Shown in pieces: positions 9,537 through 21,263 of a stretch of 64,000 nt of DNA. The notes below the pieces were generated by a model. It did not search any database. It worked only from the letters and a program-made list of their open reading frames with translations, and was not told the origin of the DNA. The stretch comes from Marsupella aquatica (Eukaryota > Marchantiophyta): contig OZ316894.1 of the NCBI GenBank assembly GCA_973895155.1, forward strand, positions 13,144,001 through 13,208,000, given 5' to 3'. The position numbers and the translations under genes were made by a program. The first letter of the stretch is position 1, and each line of letters starts with the position of its first letter.

Positions 9537-11523
9537 GGGTAACAGAGGTGGTGAAATGCTATGAATTGGCAACAGGGGCTCGCCTTAACTTACGGAAATC
9601 CACTGTTATACCACTAGTAACGACAACGCCATGGTGGCTCAAGGATACTGGCTGTGTGATCAGTGGTAGGGGGGAACTCCAGAAATACCTCGGAGCTCCA
9701 CTAGGGGTAGACCTGAAAACGGAGCAGCTGCACAGCTATGTATTGGATAAGATTGGACAAAGGCTTTCATCCTGGGCCAACAAGATGTTGACATTCACAG
9801 GCAGAACTCTGCTTATAAGGCACATTTTTCAGGCAATACCAGTATACCACTCGATGTTCCTAAAGGCTTCTAATGCGTTGGCAAGAAAAATGACTGCACT
9901 TTGTAGAGACTTTCTGTGGGGGTATAATAAGGAGGGAGGTAGGCGGGTACCACTGGTCTCCTGGGCTTGCATCTCTCGCCCTAAGACGGAGGGGGGACTT
10001 GGAATCAAGGATTTCAGAAGCCATTCGGATGCATTACTCGCCAAATGGTTTACTAGGGCGCTGGATTCCCCCAGACCGGAATGGGCCTGCTTGTTTGCTG
10101 CAAATTTGAAATTGATTGGATGGGCCAACTATAAGGTAGTAAGGAGAAACAACTACACGTTTAGGGACAAGATGTTGCTCTGCTGTCCGCGAGCACTTCA
10201 TGGACTAGCATATACAGGTGGGCTTTGGAAGGCATGGGAACAGCTACGGGTGAATTTGATATTCTGCTCCACGGATCGAATACCAGGAAGATGGGCAGTA
10301 GGGGACACAATCAGGTGCTTGAAAGGCTTCTAGGCATGGAGCAATGAGGACATGGCTGCTGTCACAAGGCTCTGTGGGCGACTGGGCATTCAGTGTATAC
10401 ATGATCTGTGGGCGACTGGGCATTCAGTGTATACATGATCTGTGGGCGGAGGAGAGATAGGGATGGAGAATGGTGAATGAGAGACGGGAGAACCTGAGGG
10501 GATTTTCACTGGAACACCGTAATCTGGGAAGGAAATTCATGGATGCACTAGTGAGCATCAGACAGTGTGTTTGGGGCTATGAGCCTGGTCCTTGATGCTG
10601 GTGTTGGGCAGACTATCCGGATCCACTGAAGAGCTTTGGAATCCAGAATAGGAGAGCTTATAGGATGATCAGGACTGAGTGTAGCGACACCCCCAGTCTG
10701 AACAGAATGTGGGGGACATCCAGGACAGCGGGGGAGTGGAATGTAGGATGGACTGGTATATGGAGATCTGGGTTGACTATGAGGGCTAAGACTTTTCTGT
10801 GGAGGATAATTGCATCTGGTCTGTTTACTGGAGTGAGGGCGATAAAGATAGGTAAAGGAACCGGTGAGTGCAAGCTGTGTCCTGGGATTCTAGAATCCAT
10901 TCCCCACCTCTTCATTGACTGTGCACATGCACAGCAATGCTGGGCTTTATGTGCGGGATGTTTTGATGGTGCATTTGCGGATCTCTCTAGAGGCCTGATT
11001 GGGATGCTTGACTCTGCTTTTGGAAGGAACCCATGTAAAGTAGTGAAATTGTTTATGTTATACCAGATCCTCTAGACGCTGTGGAATGGCAGGAATGAAC
11101 ACATGTTCAAGACAGAGGGAACCAGAAAGTTGGACCTGCGCTTTATGCTCTCTGAAGTGGCGGACCATGTCTCTGCGGTGATACTCACCTTACCGGCTTG
11201 TAATAGAAGAACGAGGCTACTTAGGGCCAAGGAAATGGTAAATAGGGAAAGGGTGCTATGGATTAACCGGAGGGATATCTGGATCACTTCAGGTTCGAAG
11301 TAGAGTTTGTTTGAGGATGATGGTTTGTAGATGATGAAGGTTCTGTCTATCAATTAAGGGTACTGTTATAGGTTGATGGGCTGCCCTTGGATGCACTCTA
11401 GGACTTGAGACACTTGCACTATTGGCTGTTTGGAATACTGGTGTCCCCTTTGCTGATGCTGCTAAATTCTGATTGTTCCCCTTGCTGCGGGGCTTTCGTG
11501 GCTCAAATTTATAAAATTAAAAT
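9537..11523 (+). pseudogene. LINE (L1-type) 3' part: RT thumb to zf-RVT, broken
   Basis: A 5'-truncated plant L1-like ORF2. Bases 9537-10333 read as one frame with C-terminal reverse transcriptase features (LNLRKSTVIPL, KYLGAPLGV, LSSWANKMLTFTGRTLLI, FLWGYNKEGGRRVPLVSW). It then breaks with stops and shifts. The zinc-finger-like zf-RVT segment is recognisable at about 10780-10940 (TFLWRIIASGLFTGVRAIKIG, CKLCPGILESIPHLF), and the tail continues to about 11303. The 3' end at about 11523 is A-rich (TTTATAAAATTAAAATGG). It interrupts family G gag at 9537; no clean target duplication was found. Confidence 0.85.
10371..10448. repeat. 34-bp direct tandem duplication inside LINE
   Basis: TCTGTGGGCGACTGGGCATT begins at 10371 and again at 10405, with the 34-bp unit repeated exactly and the start of a third at 10439. 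This duplication contributes to breaking the LINE frame. Confidence 0.9.
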
Positions 11524-13052
11524 GGATTTAAGGAAAGATGTAATAGCAGGCTTCGGGGTAGTGGTGAAGCGACCGCCCAATGTAGCAGTAGGATGGCATG
11601 GTGTGGGTGCTGTTGTTGTCTGCTGACGTCGTCGAAATTGCCGAGACTCCAATGAAATTGGCACCAATGGTCGTGGATCACTCCGCAAGTGGTACCTGGG
11701 TATTGGTGGCGATGAGCTGCTACCTCCCGGCTTGTCGGATGACATGCTGCATGCTCACCCGGGGTGCCAATGGGAAAGAAATTGACAAGAAAAAGGAATG
11801 GCAGCCCCAAGGCTAGGAAATAAAACCCACAAAGGAGACAAACGGTGCAAGGTAGCAATGTGTTGAATGTGTAAACACATAGAAAAACCGTCACAGAGAA
11901 AAACCGTCGGCAAAGAAAAGCCCCTTAAAAACTCCGGAAAGTTGGCGGCAATAAATAAATCCGGGAAAATAAAATAGAAGTGCCCCCCCCCCTTAAGTGT
12001 ATACATTGGGCCCCTATGTGGACCCAAAAACTGGCAGGAAAAGGGAAACCAAAGAGGCGCGCGTCAGCGGGAAAAGAAAACCGGGGCAAGTGGGACACAG
12101 TATCGGGGCACGGTGCTCTATGGAGGTTGTTGATGGCAAGGTAAGAGCAAACGGAAAGTAACAGGCCCTACAAAATGTGAAAGGGCCCCCTTGAAGTGTA
12201 TACACATCAGCCCAATGTGGACCCGAGAGATGGAAACAGGTCGATCGTTGCACGGCAAAAAAGCGAGACAAGCCAAAAAAGGCGAAAAGAAAACGGGAAG
12301 AGTGAGGCGAAGAAAAAGAAATGAGCCCTGCATAGGGCTTCGCACCCCCCTCCTTATGAGCTCCCGAAGCCTCCTTGGGGCTTCGTGCCCTGGCAGGCCT
12401 AAGTACTCCCATGTGAGGGAGTTTGAATTGAACTCCCCTCCCGTCCCCTCCCCTCCTTTAATGCAGCTTAGGGCCTTGTGCCCTCTCTTGGCACTCTCGC
12501 TCCCCCTCCTGGCCTCCTTTTATTGCAGCATAGGGCCTTGTGCCCACTCCTTGCGCTCCTGCTCCCCTCCTCCTGGCTTTAATGCTGTTGAAGGGCTTAG
12601 TGCCTTGCAAGAGGACTCCCGAAAGGAGTCTACGTTTACTCCCCCCCCTCGTTAATGCACTATGGGCCTCCCAAGAAGAAGGGAGTTGAATGTGAACTCC
12701 CCCTCTTTAATTTAGCATAGGCCTCCGTGCCTTCTGCTCCCAAGGGAAGCAAGTCGCTCCCCCTCCCCTACGTTAATCATTGCGTGCGGAAGGTCGAGGC
12801 GAGGAAGAAAAATGCAAAAGGGAGGGGTGACTGTGGGAACGTGACCCTATGCCCGGCTGATGTGCTCCAATGTACTCGATGCTCCAAGAAGTAGTCACGG
12901 GGTGGCCCAGGCTGTCGAGAGGTGGTTGCGCGGTAGTCGACGCAGCCGAGAGGTGATCAGAAAACACCAAAAAATGGCCCAAAAAAAGGTCGTGGCAATC
13001 GGCAGCGGTAGTATAAAAAGTCGGGAACAAAAGCACGGGCTCAAATGGGGGC
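11524..13052. repeat. Repeat-derived non-coding block with two diverged duplications
   Basis: No gene. Two related segments (about 11965-12030 and 12175-12240) share GTATACA..., CCCAATGTGGACCC-type words and a C run before AAGTGTATACA. From about 12330 to 12780 diverged units contain CATAGGGC/TTAGGGCCTTGTGCCC and TTAATG words that echo the 64-bp array at 1181-1372, suggesting a decayed relative of that gypsy repeat region. Confidence 0.5.
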
Positions 13053-13082
13053 GTTATGTGTATAGTTAAGTATACACATAAC
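13053..13082. repeat. Perfect 12-bp inverted repeat (hairpin)
   Basis: GTTATGTGTATA and its exact reverse complement flank a 6-base GTTAAG loop. It could be the boundary of a retroelement piece or a stem-loop in a transcript; no function can be assigned. Confidence 0.8.
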
Positions 13083-13439
13083 ACCACATTAAACCCATAA
13101 CTTTCAACCCGCCATTCAAATGCTGCTCAAAGAAATTGCACCGGCTTTGACGGAAATTGTATGTACCGACCTAAGCAACTGAGACGAGAATGTCTCCAAT
13201 CTTCTTCCCTTCATTGGGAGTTATTCTTGAATAAAAGGCGTAAGAGAAACAAGCGTACTGAAATTGAATCGAAAACCGGCGAGATGCCAAGATCAACCGG
13301 GAGCATCTAACGAATCACTGTGTGAATCCCGTGTACGGAACCGATGAGCACTATCTGAGCTCTGTCAACAGCAATTCAAGAAGAACTGAAGAACGACAAA
13401 GAAAAACATGCCCTAAGTAGGACCGGGTCCAGGCGTCAC
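13083..13439. other. Unassigned spacer
   Basis: No coding feature recognised; low-complexity A-rich stretches and possible LTR remnant. It borders the inverted gag-protease fragment. Confidence 0.3.
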
Positions 13440-14387
13440 ACTATCAAACCCCTTTTGCTTCAAGAACAACCCACACTCGCTACAAGAACATGACACTAAC
13501 TCAAGTAGTACACTAGCCCTAACTACATACCTAGTGGACATGCGAGGGACATGCCGATGTGCACAAGAGGCACTGTCCCTCGGCATGACATTTCTAGGAT
13601 GGGCGGCTTGTACTGTGGGGAATTGTATCATCTTAGTCCCATCCCTACTCCAGATCAAGGCCACATGCATCCCATCATCTAATACCTGTGTCGCCATCCT
13701 CATCTCCGTGATAAATGGCTACCCTAAAATCATCTGCATGGGAAGAATCTCATGAACAAAAACATTCATTGGTTCCACAATATCCCCAATGCGGAGCTTA
13801 ACTTTGAGACAAGCTCCCCAAAAACTGTCCTTGTCTGCACTAATAGACCTAACTCCCCATCCACTATGACGGTCCACTGCCCACTGTCCCTCCTCATAAA
13901 TGCGCATCAAAATAATATTCACCTTGGAACCTGAATCTAGTAATGCTCTCACAGGACTCTTAATTCTATCTAACTCCACCTTGCACTCACTACACCCCTG
14001 TGCCCAATGCATCCTTCTAACATCCATGGCTATCGAGCACCAAGCTAATGCTCTCTCTCTCTCATCTGCCCTCATAACCTCCAACCCCACCTGCTCTTGA
14101 CTCGAGGATTCTCCTCTCTGAAAGCCCTCTCTTTCCCCACTCACTTTTCCCACAAATGGCATCACTTTATCTTCTCCTTCATCTTTTGAGTCAAAGTTCC
14201 CTTCCTCTGCCAAGGTACATGCCACCCCTTGCGGCCCTTCTTTCAGGATGCGCTTTCTCTTGACCTGTGTCAAGATAACATCTTGCACATCTCTCTGCAT
14301 ACACCCTATTACTTCTTTATTGGTTAGACCCCGCACTTCTTGATTCCAAAATTTGGTACCAACCGCGTTAAAATCTATTTCCCATTT
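13440..14387 (-). pseudogene. Gypsy family G gag C-terminus and aspartic protease, fragment
   Basis: Reading right to left, the piece begins with the gag tail (EIDFNAVG, then RGLTNKEVIG and DVILTQVKRKRILKEGPQG, nearly identical to the 9.4-kb gag copy) and runs into a retropepsin-like domain with ALLDSGSKVNIIL, whose DSG is the catalytic Asp motif. It ends near 13720 with MQMILG, then frames break. It lacks the gag N-terminus, RT and integrase. It supplies the protease half missing from both other G copies and is inverted relative to them. Its right edge coincides with a LINE insertion. Confidence 0.83.
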
Positions 14388-15470
14388 CCTCTATTGCCAG
14401 GACGCATTGCATTTCTTTATATAGTGTGATATGCTGCTCTACTGTTGGGGACCGGGAATCTGGTGCTGTTGCTCGACTGTGGAAATGGAATGATTTCTGA
14501 GATTGAAATGAGGAGATTTACCACAACAAATCTGAGGATGTATGAGATGCTGCGACCTAAAGGCTCTGATTGGGAAAGGCTTAATCGTATATGGATTGTG
14601 ACACTGAATGAGCAGGAATGGAGCGCAGTCTGGAAGGGGTTGTGGTATTCGGACCTCTCTACGCGAGCTAAGATTTTTATATGGCAAATTATTGCTCAAG
14701 GGCTATTCTCTGGTGTTCGGGCCCTGAGAATTGGGAAATCGAATGGATGCTGCACAATGTGCACCTCTAGGATAGAAACCTTACCACACTTATTTTGGCA
14801 ATGTAAGCATGCTAGCAATGTCTGGACTGAGATGAAGAGATGGATGAGAGGAGAGCTTATCAGAAACTTTACAAGTATTGTTGACCTCCTGTGCTCCATC
14901 CAGGGACGCTCACCTCTTCTATCATTGAGAGCCTTCATAATTTATCAGGTTTTGTGGCACTTGTGGAATGCTCGGAATGTACAGGTGTTCGAACTATCAC
15001 CCTACCGCTCTTTTGATCCGATGCAAATCATTTCTGAGTGCATGGATCACATCACGGCGGTGTCGGCGGGAGCTACCTCCCCCTCTTGTAGGAAACAGGA
15101 ACGGCTGCATACAGCTTTGAAGCTCCTAGAAACAGAACGTAGGGTAATTTTAAGGGCACAAGTAAGAAGAATAGTAACTGTTAGAAGCTGAAATGGACCT
15201 TCGGAGTAGACAGTGCTTTGCTGAGCAGTTCTTGGATGATAGTGCTTTGCTGAGAAGTTCTTGGATCCTGAGATTACCTTGGGGGTCACTCCCCTGCTTG
15301 AGTATGTAGTGGACATTTAGGTGAGCTTTTGGTGGTGTGCTTTCATCTGCTTAAATTGGCCCGTGATTGGTCTACTCTGTTTTTCTTTCCCTCTGAGGAC
15401 TTCTTTTGCCTGTGGGCCTGCTGATTCCCTCTCCGTGGGGTTCAAGCGGAATAAATGAAATTAAAAAAAA
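14388..15470 (+). mobile_element. LINE (L1-type) 3' fragment with poly(A)
   Basis: A 5'-truncated LINE. Bases 14445-15191 encode a 248-codon C-terminus with a zf-RVT segment (IFIWQIIAQGLFSGVRALRIG, CCTMCTSRIETLPHLFWQC) and a tail QVLWHLWNARNVQVF. The 3' end is AATAAATGAAATTAAAAAAAA (15450-15470). A nearly identical copy lies inverted at 60323-61197. The left flank carries AAAATCTATTTCCCATTT (14370-14387), matching, with two differences, gag sequence beside the 60-kb copy. The right flank should repeat this but instead joins a different LINE at 15471, so the 3' side is rearranged. Confidence 0.85.
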
Positions 15471-17394
15471 GGGATGGTTGCTTCTTGTTGTTAACCCAGT
15501 CAAATGTAAGCCATGCCAAAGAGATATTCTCCAGAATGTGGCGACCCGGGATAAAGCCGGTTTGCTAAGGGCTGATGATCTTATTCAGAATCGGTTTGAG
15601 TCTCAGGGCAATGATCTTGGCAATCACCTTATAAATTGTGTTAAGCATTGTAAGTGGTCTCCAGTCTTTCAGGAATCTCTTATCTGGTTTCTTGGGGATG
15701 AATTTGATTAGGCCGTCCTTGATCCTGCAGTCAAGCTCTCCCGTCAGCCAAAAGTCCTAAATCATGTTTACTAGATCCACGCTCATAAAGTCCCAACAAG
15801 CATGATACACCTCTGCAGTAAGTCCGTCTGGACCAGGGGATTTGTCACACGGCAGCATCCAGATTACCTCCTTAATCTCCTTCATGGATGAGAGTTCCTC
15901 CATTCTCTTAATCTCTGTGGCTGACAGTGCAAATCTAGTGTGTTGCAGTAGCCTGCATCTTGCCTTGCACTGCTCAGCCATTTCGGCCTGCATGGGATCC
16001 GGGGGACAGTAAAGCTCAGTGCACAACTTTTCTACCTCCTTAAGAATCAAGCCAGCGTCCGTGATCACACTCCCATTGTCACGTACAAGCTTGGTCATGG
16101 CTTCTCTCGCTCTCTTCGCCCTTATTGTAGCAAAGAAAATTTTTGTCGACTCATCCCCTTCTCCGAGCCACTTCACCCTGGCTAACGGCGGCCACTATTG
16201 GCCTCCTCAAACTCGGTGCAGTGAGTCCTCTTTTTCAATAAAATCAAAAATGTCCGCTTCCGTTGAAGAGTCGATCAAGGATGTTTTTAGCATTCTCAAT
16301 TGTTCTCTTAAAAAGGCAGTGTCCTCTTCCGCCCTCTTGGGTCGAGCCTACAAAGTTTTGTATGTGCGTCGCAGTGCCTTGCTAGCCCTGGCAAATCGGC
16401 AATGAGGCTCCTCTATCCCAGCGCGCCCTTCCTCCCAAGCAGCAGCGAGTTGCTCCACGTCCTCTTTACACCTTAGAAGAGCAGGGTTGGCTTTGAAAAT
16501 TCTGTATCATTCTGCCTCGAGTACCTCCCGCTGCAGGCCCAGCTAGGCGCACCTTCAGCAAGACCGAATCATGGTCTGACAAAGCTGAACCGCCCTCATG
16601 ACAGAGCTCCACAATTTCATCAAGCCACCAGCCCTGCTCGCTAATGTAAAATCTATCCAACCTTGACTGCACAATTGCCCCCAACCGCGTTCTCCTCCAA
16701 GTGTATTTGGAATCTTCAGCACCCCCTTTGAGCACAAAGGCATCTTCCAGATCCAGCCTCACCTTTAAGAACCTCCAAAATTCTGCTTCCCTGCCCCCCA
16801 ATTAGTGGTGAGACTCCCGTGGCATCTCTCCGGTTCTCTATCATGTTAAAATCACCACATATAATCCATTTAGCCGTTGGTAGGCCCAACTTGAGATCGT
16901 TCCACAGCACAGACCGCAGTCATGACGAATTTGGTGCATAAACCAAAACTACTCCAAAGGTGCTTCCCAATATCTCCATCACTGCCCATACTGCTCTTCC
17001 AAGATCTAACGTGCCTGATGCCACCACCTTAAATTCCGGGTGTATGAGTAGCGCTGTCCCTCCCCTGCCTTCATCTGGTGCAGATGAGAAGTGCTGATAT
17101 GAGGGAAGAATGGCTCTAAGAGCCATGTCAAGTCGGAATTGGTCAGTTTTAACTTCCTGCATTGCCAAAACGCTTAACGGTGCCTTCAATGACTTTGCCC
17201 AATTTTTCACAACATGCCTGTGGTTAGCCTTGCAGAGGCCACACACGTTCCAAGATGCCAACACAAGAATTTTGCTCATCTGGTCCCCTAGCAACGTGAG
17301 CGAGGGAGTACCTCCCTGTTTCCCCCGGAGCACTAAATACGGGCTTGTCCGCCGGGCGACCTCCCCATCTCCAGAGAGCTCACCCCGCCTCTAG
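15471..17394 (-). pseudogene. LINE ORF2: APE endonuclease and N-terminal reverse transcriptase, broken
   Basis: Minus-strand plant L1-type ORF2. From about 17280 it reads MSKILVLASWNVCGL and MQEVKTDQF (apurinic-type endonuclease, with the Glu of QE), then WIICGDFNMIENRRD and SALSDHDSVLL (the later His/Asp motifs). The linker leads to MKWLGEGDESTKIFFATI and the reverse transcriptase start DKSPGPDGLTAEVYHACW near 15830, then TGFIPGRHILENI near 15550. Several frameshifts and stops break it, including TAG before TGFIPG. It ends at 15471 against the poly(A) of a plus-strand LINE. The matching ORF1 is at 19.7-21.2 kb plus 38.5-39.0 kb. In life this protein nicks DNA and primes reverse transcription. 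Confidence 0.87.
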
Positions 17395-17604
17395 GTGAGA
17401 CAGCCACCCGCAGCAGGGTACCTCCCCCATCCCGCCGTGGAGTCTCGCCCCCAGTCCCGCTTCCGCCCAGTTCCCCCCCTCCCGGGTGTGCCATGCCCAC
17501 CAGCTCCCGTTGTCCTGAGGATAAGCAAAGAGGTGGGAAAGGGCCTCAAGGGACACGCAGGGTGTATGGCTGCTTGAGATAGGAAACGGTTGCAAACAAG
17601 ACAA
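17395..17604 (-). other. LINE inter-ORF region, probable
   Basis: GC-rich sequence immediately upstream of the LINE endonuclease on the minus strand; probably LINE leader between ORF1 and ORF2. No independent gene is supported. Confidence 0.4.
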
Positions 17605-19671
17605 AGTATCTACCCTAACCTTTCATCCACATCATCACAAGCAAGCAAGCATGCTTTCGAAACTCAAGCCATTTACATACTCATATCCAATCACAATCAA
17701 AATAACTAGTTCAAGCTTCCCAATGTAATCCTCACAAGTCTAAGCCCAACATTCAATTGGTCACCATTCCTTTTCCAACACTTGATTGCACACAATCCCT
17801 TGCAACCCTCTAAGGTACACAAGTTCAAGCTTACATCAATGTGGTCAAGTTAAGGGTCACTCTTGGTTGTGGCTAAGACAAGTGGGACATCCAAAGGTAT
17901 GCAAGGCATCTCTATGCACCATTCAAACATCCAACTTTCAAAACATGGGAAACTACTTTCGAAAAGTGACCTAGGCTTGGTCAACAAACTCCTTAACAAA
18001 CATGGAATTAACCTTAGGCCCTTCCTCTAGTAGAACCACCAAGTATAATCCACAAACAACCCATTCCATCAATCGAAAATGCCTTCACTCTTTACTCTTG
18101 CAACTTCCCTCATGCATAATAACTACTTTCGAAAGTACCTTCATTCAACCCATCTACTTTCAAAAACACCTTCAAGCTCACAACAACATTCGAAAATGGC
18201 ATGAAGACATTCATTCTAACCATTCCATCACTCATAGCCAAAGCAAGGCATCAACACACATCTCAAAAACGAGGATACCTCTCCTCTAAATGCATAGCAA
18301 GAAGGCACTTGTAGCATCATGGCCTCCAAGTAAAAACATGGGTCACAAGCAAGACCCTCCTAGCAAAAATGAATCATCACCAAGTCTAATCATCAACCAA
18401 GCATTCAAAATCCCTCCATAGCCTATCCAAGCTTCAAAACCCTAGTCTCCTTCTCTCATACTTCCTTCTTTCAACCAAATATACTTTCGAAGCTTCAAGT
18501 CAAGGAGTTTACAAGAGAGTAGGCCTTCTTAGTGAGCCATCTCTAATGCAAGACTCCCAAGCTTCAACAAGATTAGGTCTCATCTCCTCTAAGCTTTCGA
18601 AAATCTCCTACAAGTCCATTCTCCTCAAAACTTGAAGCAACAAACCTACATTCGAGTATGCCTTCTTGTGGGCAATCTCTCATGCAAGCTCCATATACTT
18701 CCTACTCACATCCTACCTCCTTCCTAAGGCTTCGAGTCAGCCTCTCCTACATTCAAAACCTCTCTCCAAATCCTTAGAAAAACCGTCACAAAACTCAATC
18801 TCTTCACATTCAAAGCTTCTACTCCATCTATCTCTTCACAAAATTGCCTCTACATCTCCTACCCTCAAAATCCTAAGGCCATGGCCAAGGAGGAGGGCTC
18901 CCCCTTCACTCATGCCTCATGCTCGAGCTCCCCTCAAGAGGTTCGCTCCTACCTATTTAAAACTTACTCAAAGACTCAAAAACTGCCAAAAGCGGCAGCA
19001 CTTTAGCAGCATCACGGTGTGAGAGAGAGCCCACCCTTCGAACTCTCCTCTTTAGTACTCTCGTGGGAAGGCCTGGGGCAAGGCACAAGCCCTCCACTTA
19101 TGGTTTAAGTCCTCGACAATTTTCAGCCCTTGATCATCCATCAAAAAGATCTAAGGGTCAAAAATGAGCCAAAATACCATCCTTTGTAACTTTGTAACCA
19201 AATGAGGCTTCGCACTTTCGAAAAAACCTCGACCTCCTCCAAACCCTAAGGCACGTCCTCATCCTCAATCCTATCCATTCATCCATTGACTCAACCAAGA
19301 TCCACCATTGATGTAGGTTCAATGAATCTAGTCCTTATTTCACAAAACTAGGAATCTGGCCCATATCTCACAAAACTGATGCACTTGGACCAAACCCTCT
19401 TACATGCCTTGAACCTGGTCACCTCCTCCATGTATTCAATGAACCTGGTCACCATGTCGCCAAAACCCTAGATACCTTGCTTGTTGAGCAAGCAACCTCC
19501 ATTCCGCCAATCCGCCAAATGATAACTTAATCGCTGGTCACAAATGAAAAACATACCCCACAATAGTAACAAGGGTGGGTAGGCTCGACCTCATCCCTAC
19601 CTTGACCCTCATAACTCTACTTCCTCCTTCACATTGGTCAAGTTAGCTCAAGTCAAGTCAACTTGCCAAAG
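17605..19671. other. Unidentified ~2-kb block separating LINE ORF2 and ORF1
   Basis: AC-rich on the plus strand with no supported gene. It contains repeated CTTTCGAAA-type words (about 17651, 17956, 18124, 18483, 18595, 19213, with diverged versions elsewhere), a density above chance for an 8-9-mer. Because it separates two ORFs of one LINE it is probably a separate insertion (solo LTR or other element). A CAAAG word occurs at both edges but the ends are not TG..CA, so boundaries are uncertain. Confidence 0.4.
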
Positions 19672-21225
19672 TTAGAAGCAAAAATTGGTTTCAACTTCCT
19701 TCACAAAACATGAGGATTCCTCCTTTAGGATGGAAACCTCATGACACCGTGTCACTTGTTGTCCCACGTCTGCATCAGACAAACAGCATCGTGAGAAGTT
19801 AAGTGAGTGTTGTTTTTTAGCTTCTCCTTTTAATTTCTCGCTAGCATCCGTCGGGGGGGGGGTCCTAATCTCCTGCTTCCGTGCACGGGCCTTAAATTTA
19901 CTTTTAGAGATGTAAGCTTTGTATTCCGACATTTCCGCATCCGAGTCCTCATGATAGGAGAAGTTCTCGTTCCTCTCCACCTCCGAGAGAGAGCCTGGTA
20001 AGCGAGATATCATTGCAGCACCCGTCCCAATGGGAGATGGAACCGGCCCAAAGCACAATGCATTTGCATCGAGAGAGGACTTCACTCTTCCCAGTTGCCA
20101 TCCTCGCTCCAAAGGACCATCAGGTGCCATCAAAGCCGACGATGTCATAACCGGCCCGACTATAGCCAACCTGTCCCCCTCAACAAAAGCGCGCACCATT
20201 GGTGTTGCTCTGATAATTGCCATAGTTCCCGCTGCGCTTGCCAATAGCACCTCATTTGGGCATCCCCCACTCTCAGTAAGGAGCTGCTCCACTTGCGCTA
20301 TGTCAGCCACCACTGATTGTGGCATCGTTCCACATGGAGGGATACCTTGTGCCTCACAAAAATCTTTCCTAGTCGCGGCATTTTCCACTGCTCTTCGCAC
20401 CTCCTCCACATTGGCTTCTGATTGACGCTCGTCATCTTGTTCTTTCGGGTACTCCTTCTTAGCCTCCGTGGGGGGAATTCCCTCATTTCCCTCTTTGCAG
20501 CTGCGTGTCAGATGCCCCTTTTTATTACATTTGAAACAATGGTAAGGTATGTTACGGAAGGTAACAGATTGCCAAATCACTATATCATCGCGTATCCGGA
20601 TTCTAACGCTAGCCGGGACTTCCCTGTCAGAATCCCACAAGATACAGGCTCTATCATGCGGAAAAGAGCTAAATTCATCTCCTTGTATGTAGTACAGCAG
20701 AGTTCCAAGTGAGCTTGCGATTTTCCTCCTGCATCCTTCCAGGACAAGATCACGAAATGGGATTTCAATCCAGACGGGAAGTTTGGTAAAGGACTCATTT
20801 TTTATATCAAACGATGGGTCCCACGGGAATGTGTACACAAACCGATGGCCCATAAACCACGAGGCACAATTAAGAGCCATGTCTCTATGATCAGGATGCT
20901 CAAAGACGATAAGGTAAAAGCTTTTCCCCACAAATTTAACTTGTAGAATCGACCAATTTCCTTGGTTAGTCATCTCTTCCTCCACCCAGGACCTGAATAC
21001 CGGCAGCAACGGAGGTCCATCTGTAAAGAAACATAGAATTGCACAGTTGTATAATTGTTTAACATTCATAGTGGCTTCGGCCATATTCCAGTCCACCGTA
21101 GCATACAATTTCTTGTCTAGATCCCCCTTTGAGCGAAGAGCAATGTTACGCAAAATTCTGGTGCACTCCTCAGACTCCTCCTCTGCCTCTCCTTCCTGCC
21201 TCATGCACGGAACCGGGCTTTCACA
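19672..21225 (-). CDS. LINE ORF1, C-terminal part (DUF4283-like + CCHC), interrupted by MULE A
   Basis: Minus-strand frame open from the MULE A junction to TAA at 19672. It has a DUF4283-like RNA-binding domain (about residues 55-165 of this piece: AILCFFTDGPPLLP, FHGHR-like MGHRFVYTFPWDPSF) followed by a CCHC zinc knuckle CFKCNKKGHLTRSC at 20538-20497, then a low-complexity acidic tail. In the family ORF1 binds LINE RNA. The N-terminal 149 codons lie at 38537-38983 across a 17.3-kb insertion; the reading frame matches exactly when the 9-bp target duplication is counted once, giving ..GSCES|PVPC... The first seven apparent residues of the open frame here come from MULE A and are not LINE. Confidence 0.88.
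   Translation of the reverse strand, partial: CESPVPCMRQEGEAEEESEECTRILRNIALRSKGDLDKKLYATVDWNMAEATMNVKQLYNCAILCFFTDGPPLLPVFRSWVEEEMTNQGNWSILQVKFVGKSFYLIVFEHPDHRDMALNCASWFMGHRFVYTFPWDPSFDIKNESFTKLPVWIEIPFRDLVLEGCRRKIASSLGTLLYYIQGDEFSSFPHDRACILWDSDREVPASVRIRIRDDIVIWQSVTFRNIPYHCFKCNKKGHLTRSCKEGNEGIPPTEAKKEYPKEQDDERQSEANVEEVRRAVENAATRKDFCEAQGIPPCGTMPQSVVADIAQVEQLLTESGGCPNEVLLASAAGTMAIIRATPMVRAFVEGDRLAIVGPVMTSSALMAPDGPLERGWQLGRVKSSLDANALCFGPVPSPIGTGAAMISRLPGSLSEVERNENFSYHEDSDAEMSEYKAYISKSKFKARARKQEIRTPPPTDASEKLKGEAKKQHSLNFSRCCLSDADVGQQVTRCHEVSILKEESSCFVKEVETNFCF
21217..21225. repeat. MULE A target-site duplication, left copy
   Basis: GCTTTCACA, repeated exactly at 38528-38536. Nine bases is the hallmark of Mutator-like transposition. 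Removing one copy and the element restores the LINE ORF1 frame. Confidence 0.92.
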
Positions 21226-21263
21226 GGGTATGATAGCCATGATAGAAAACAGAAAACAGAAAA

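Noticed and set aside
14388-17394. Twin-priming inversion of a single LINE
   Set aside because: In twin priming the inverted part lies on the 5' side; here the minus-strand part follows the poly(A) of the plus-strand part, and the plus-strand piece matches a separate insertion at 60 kb.
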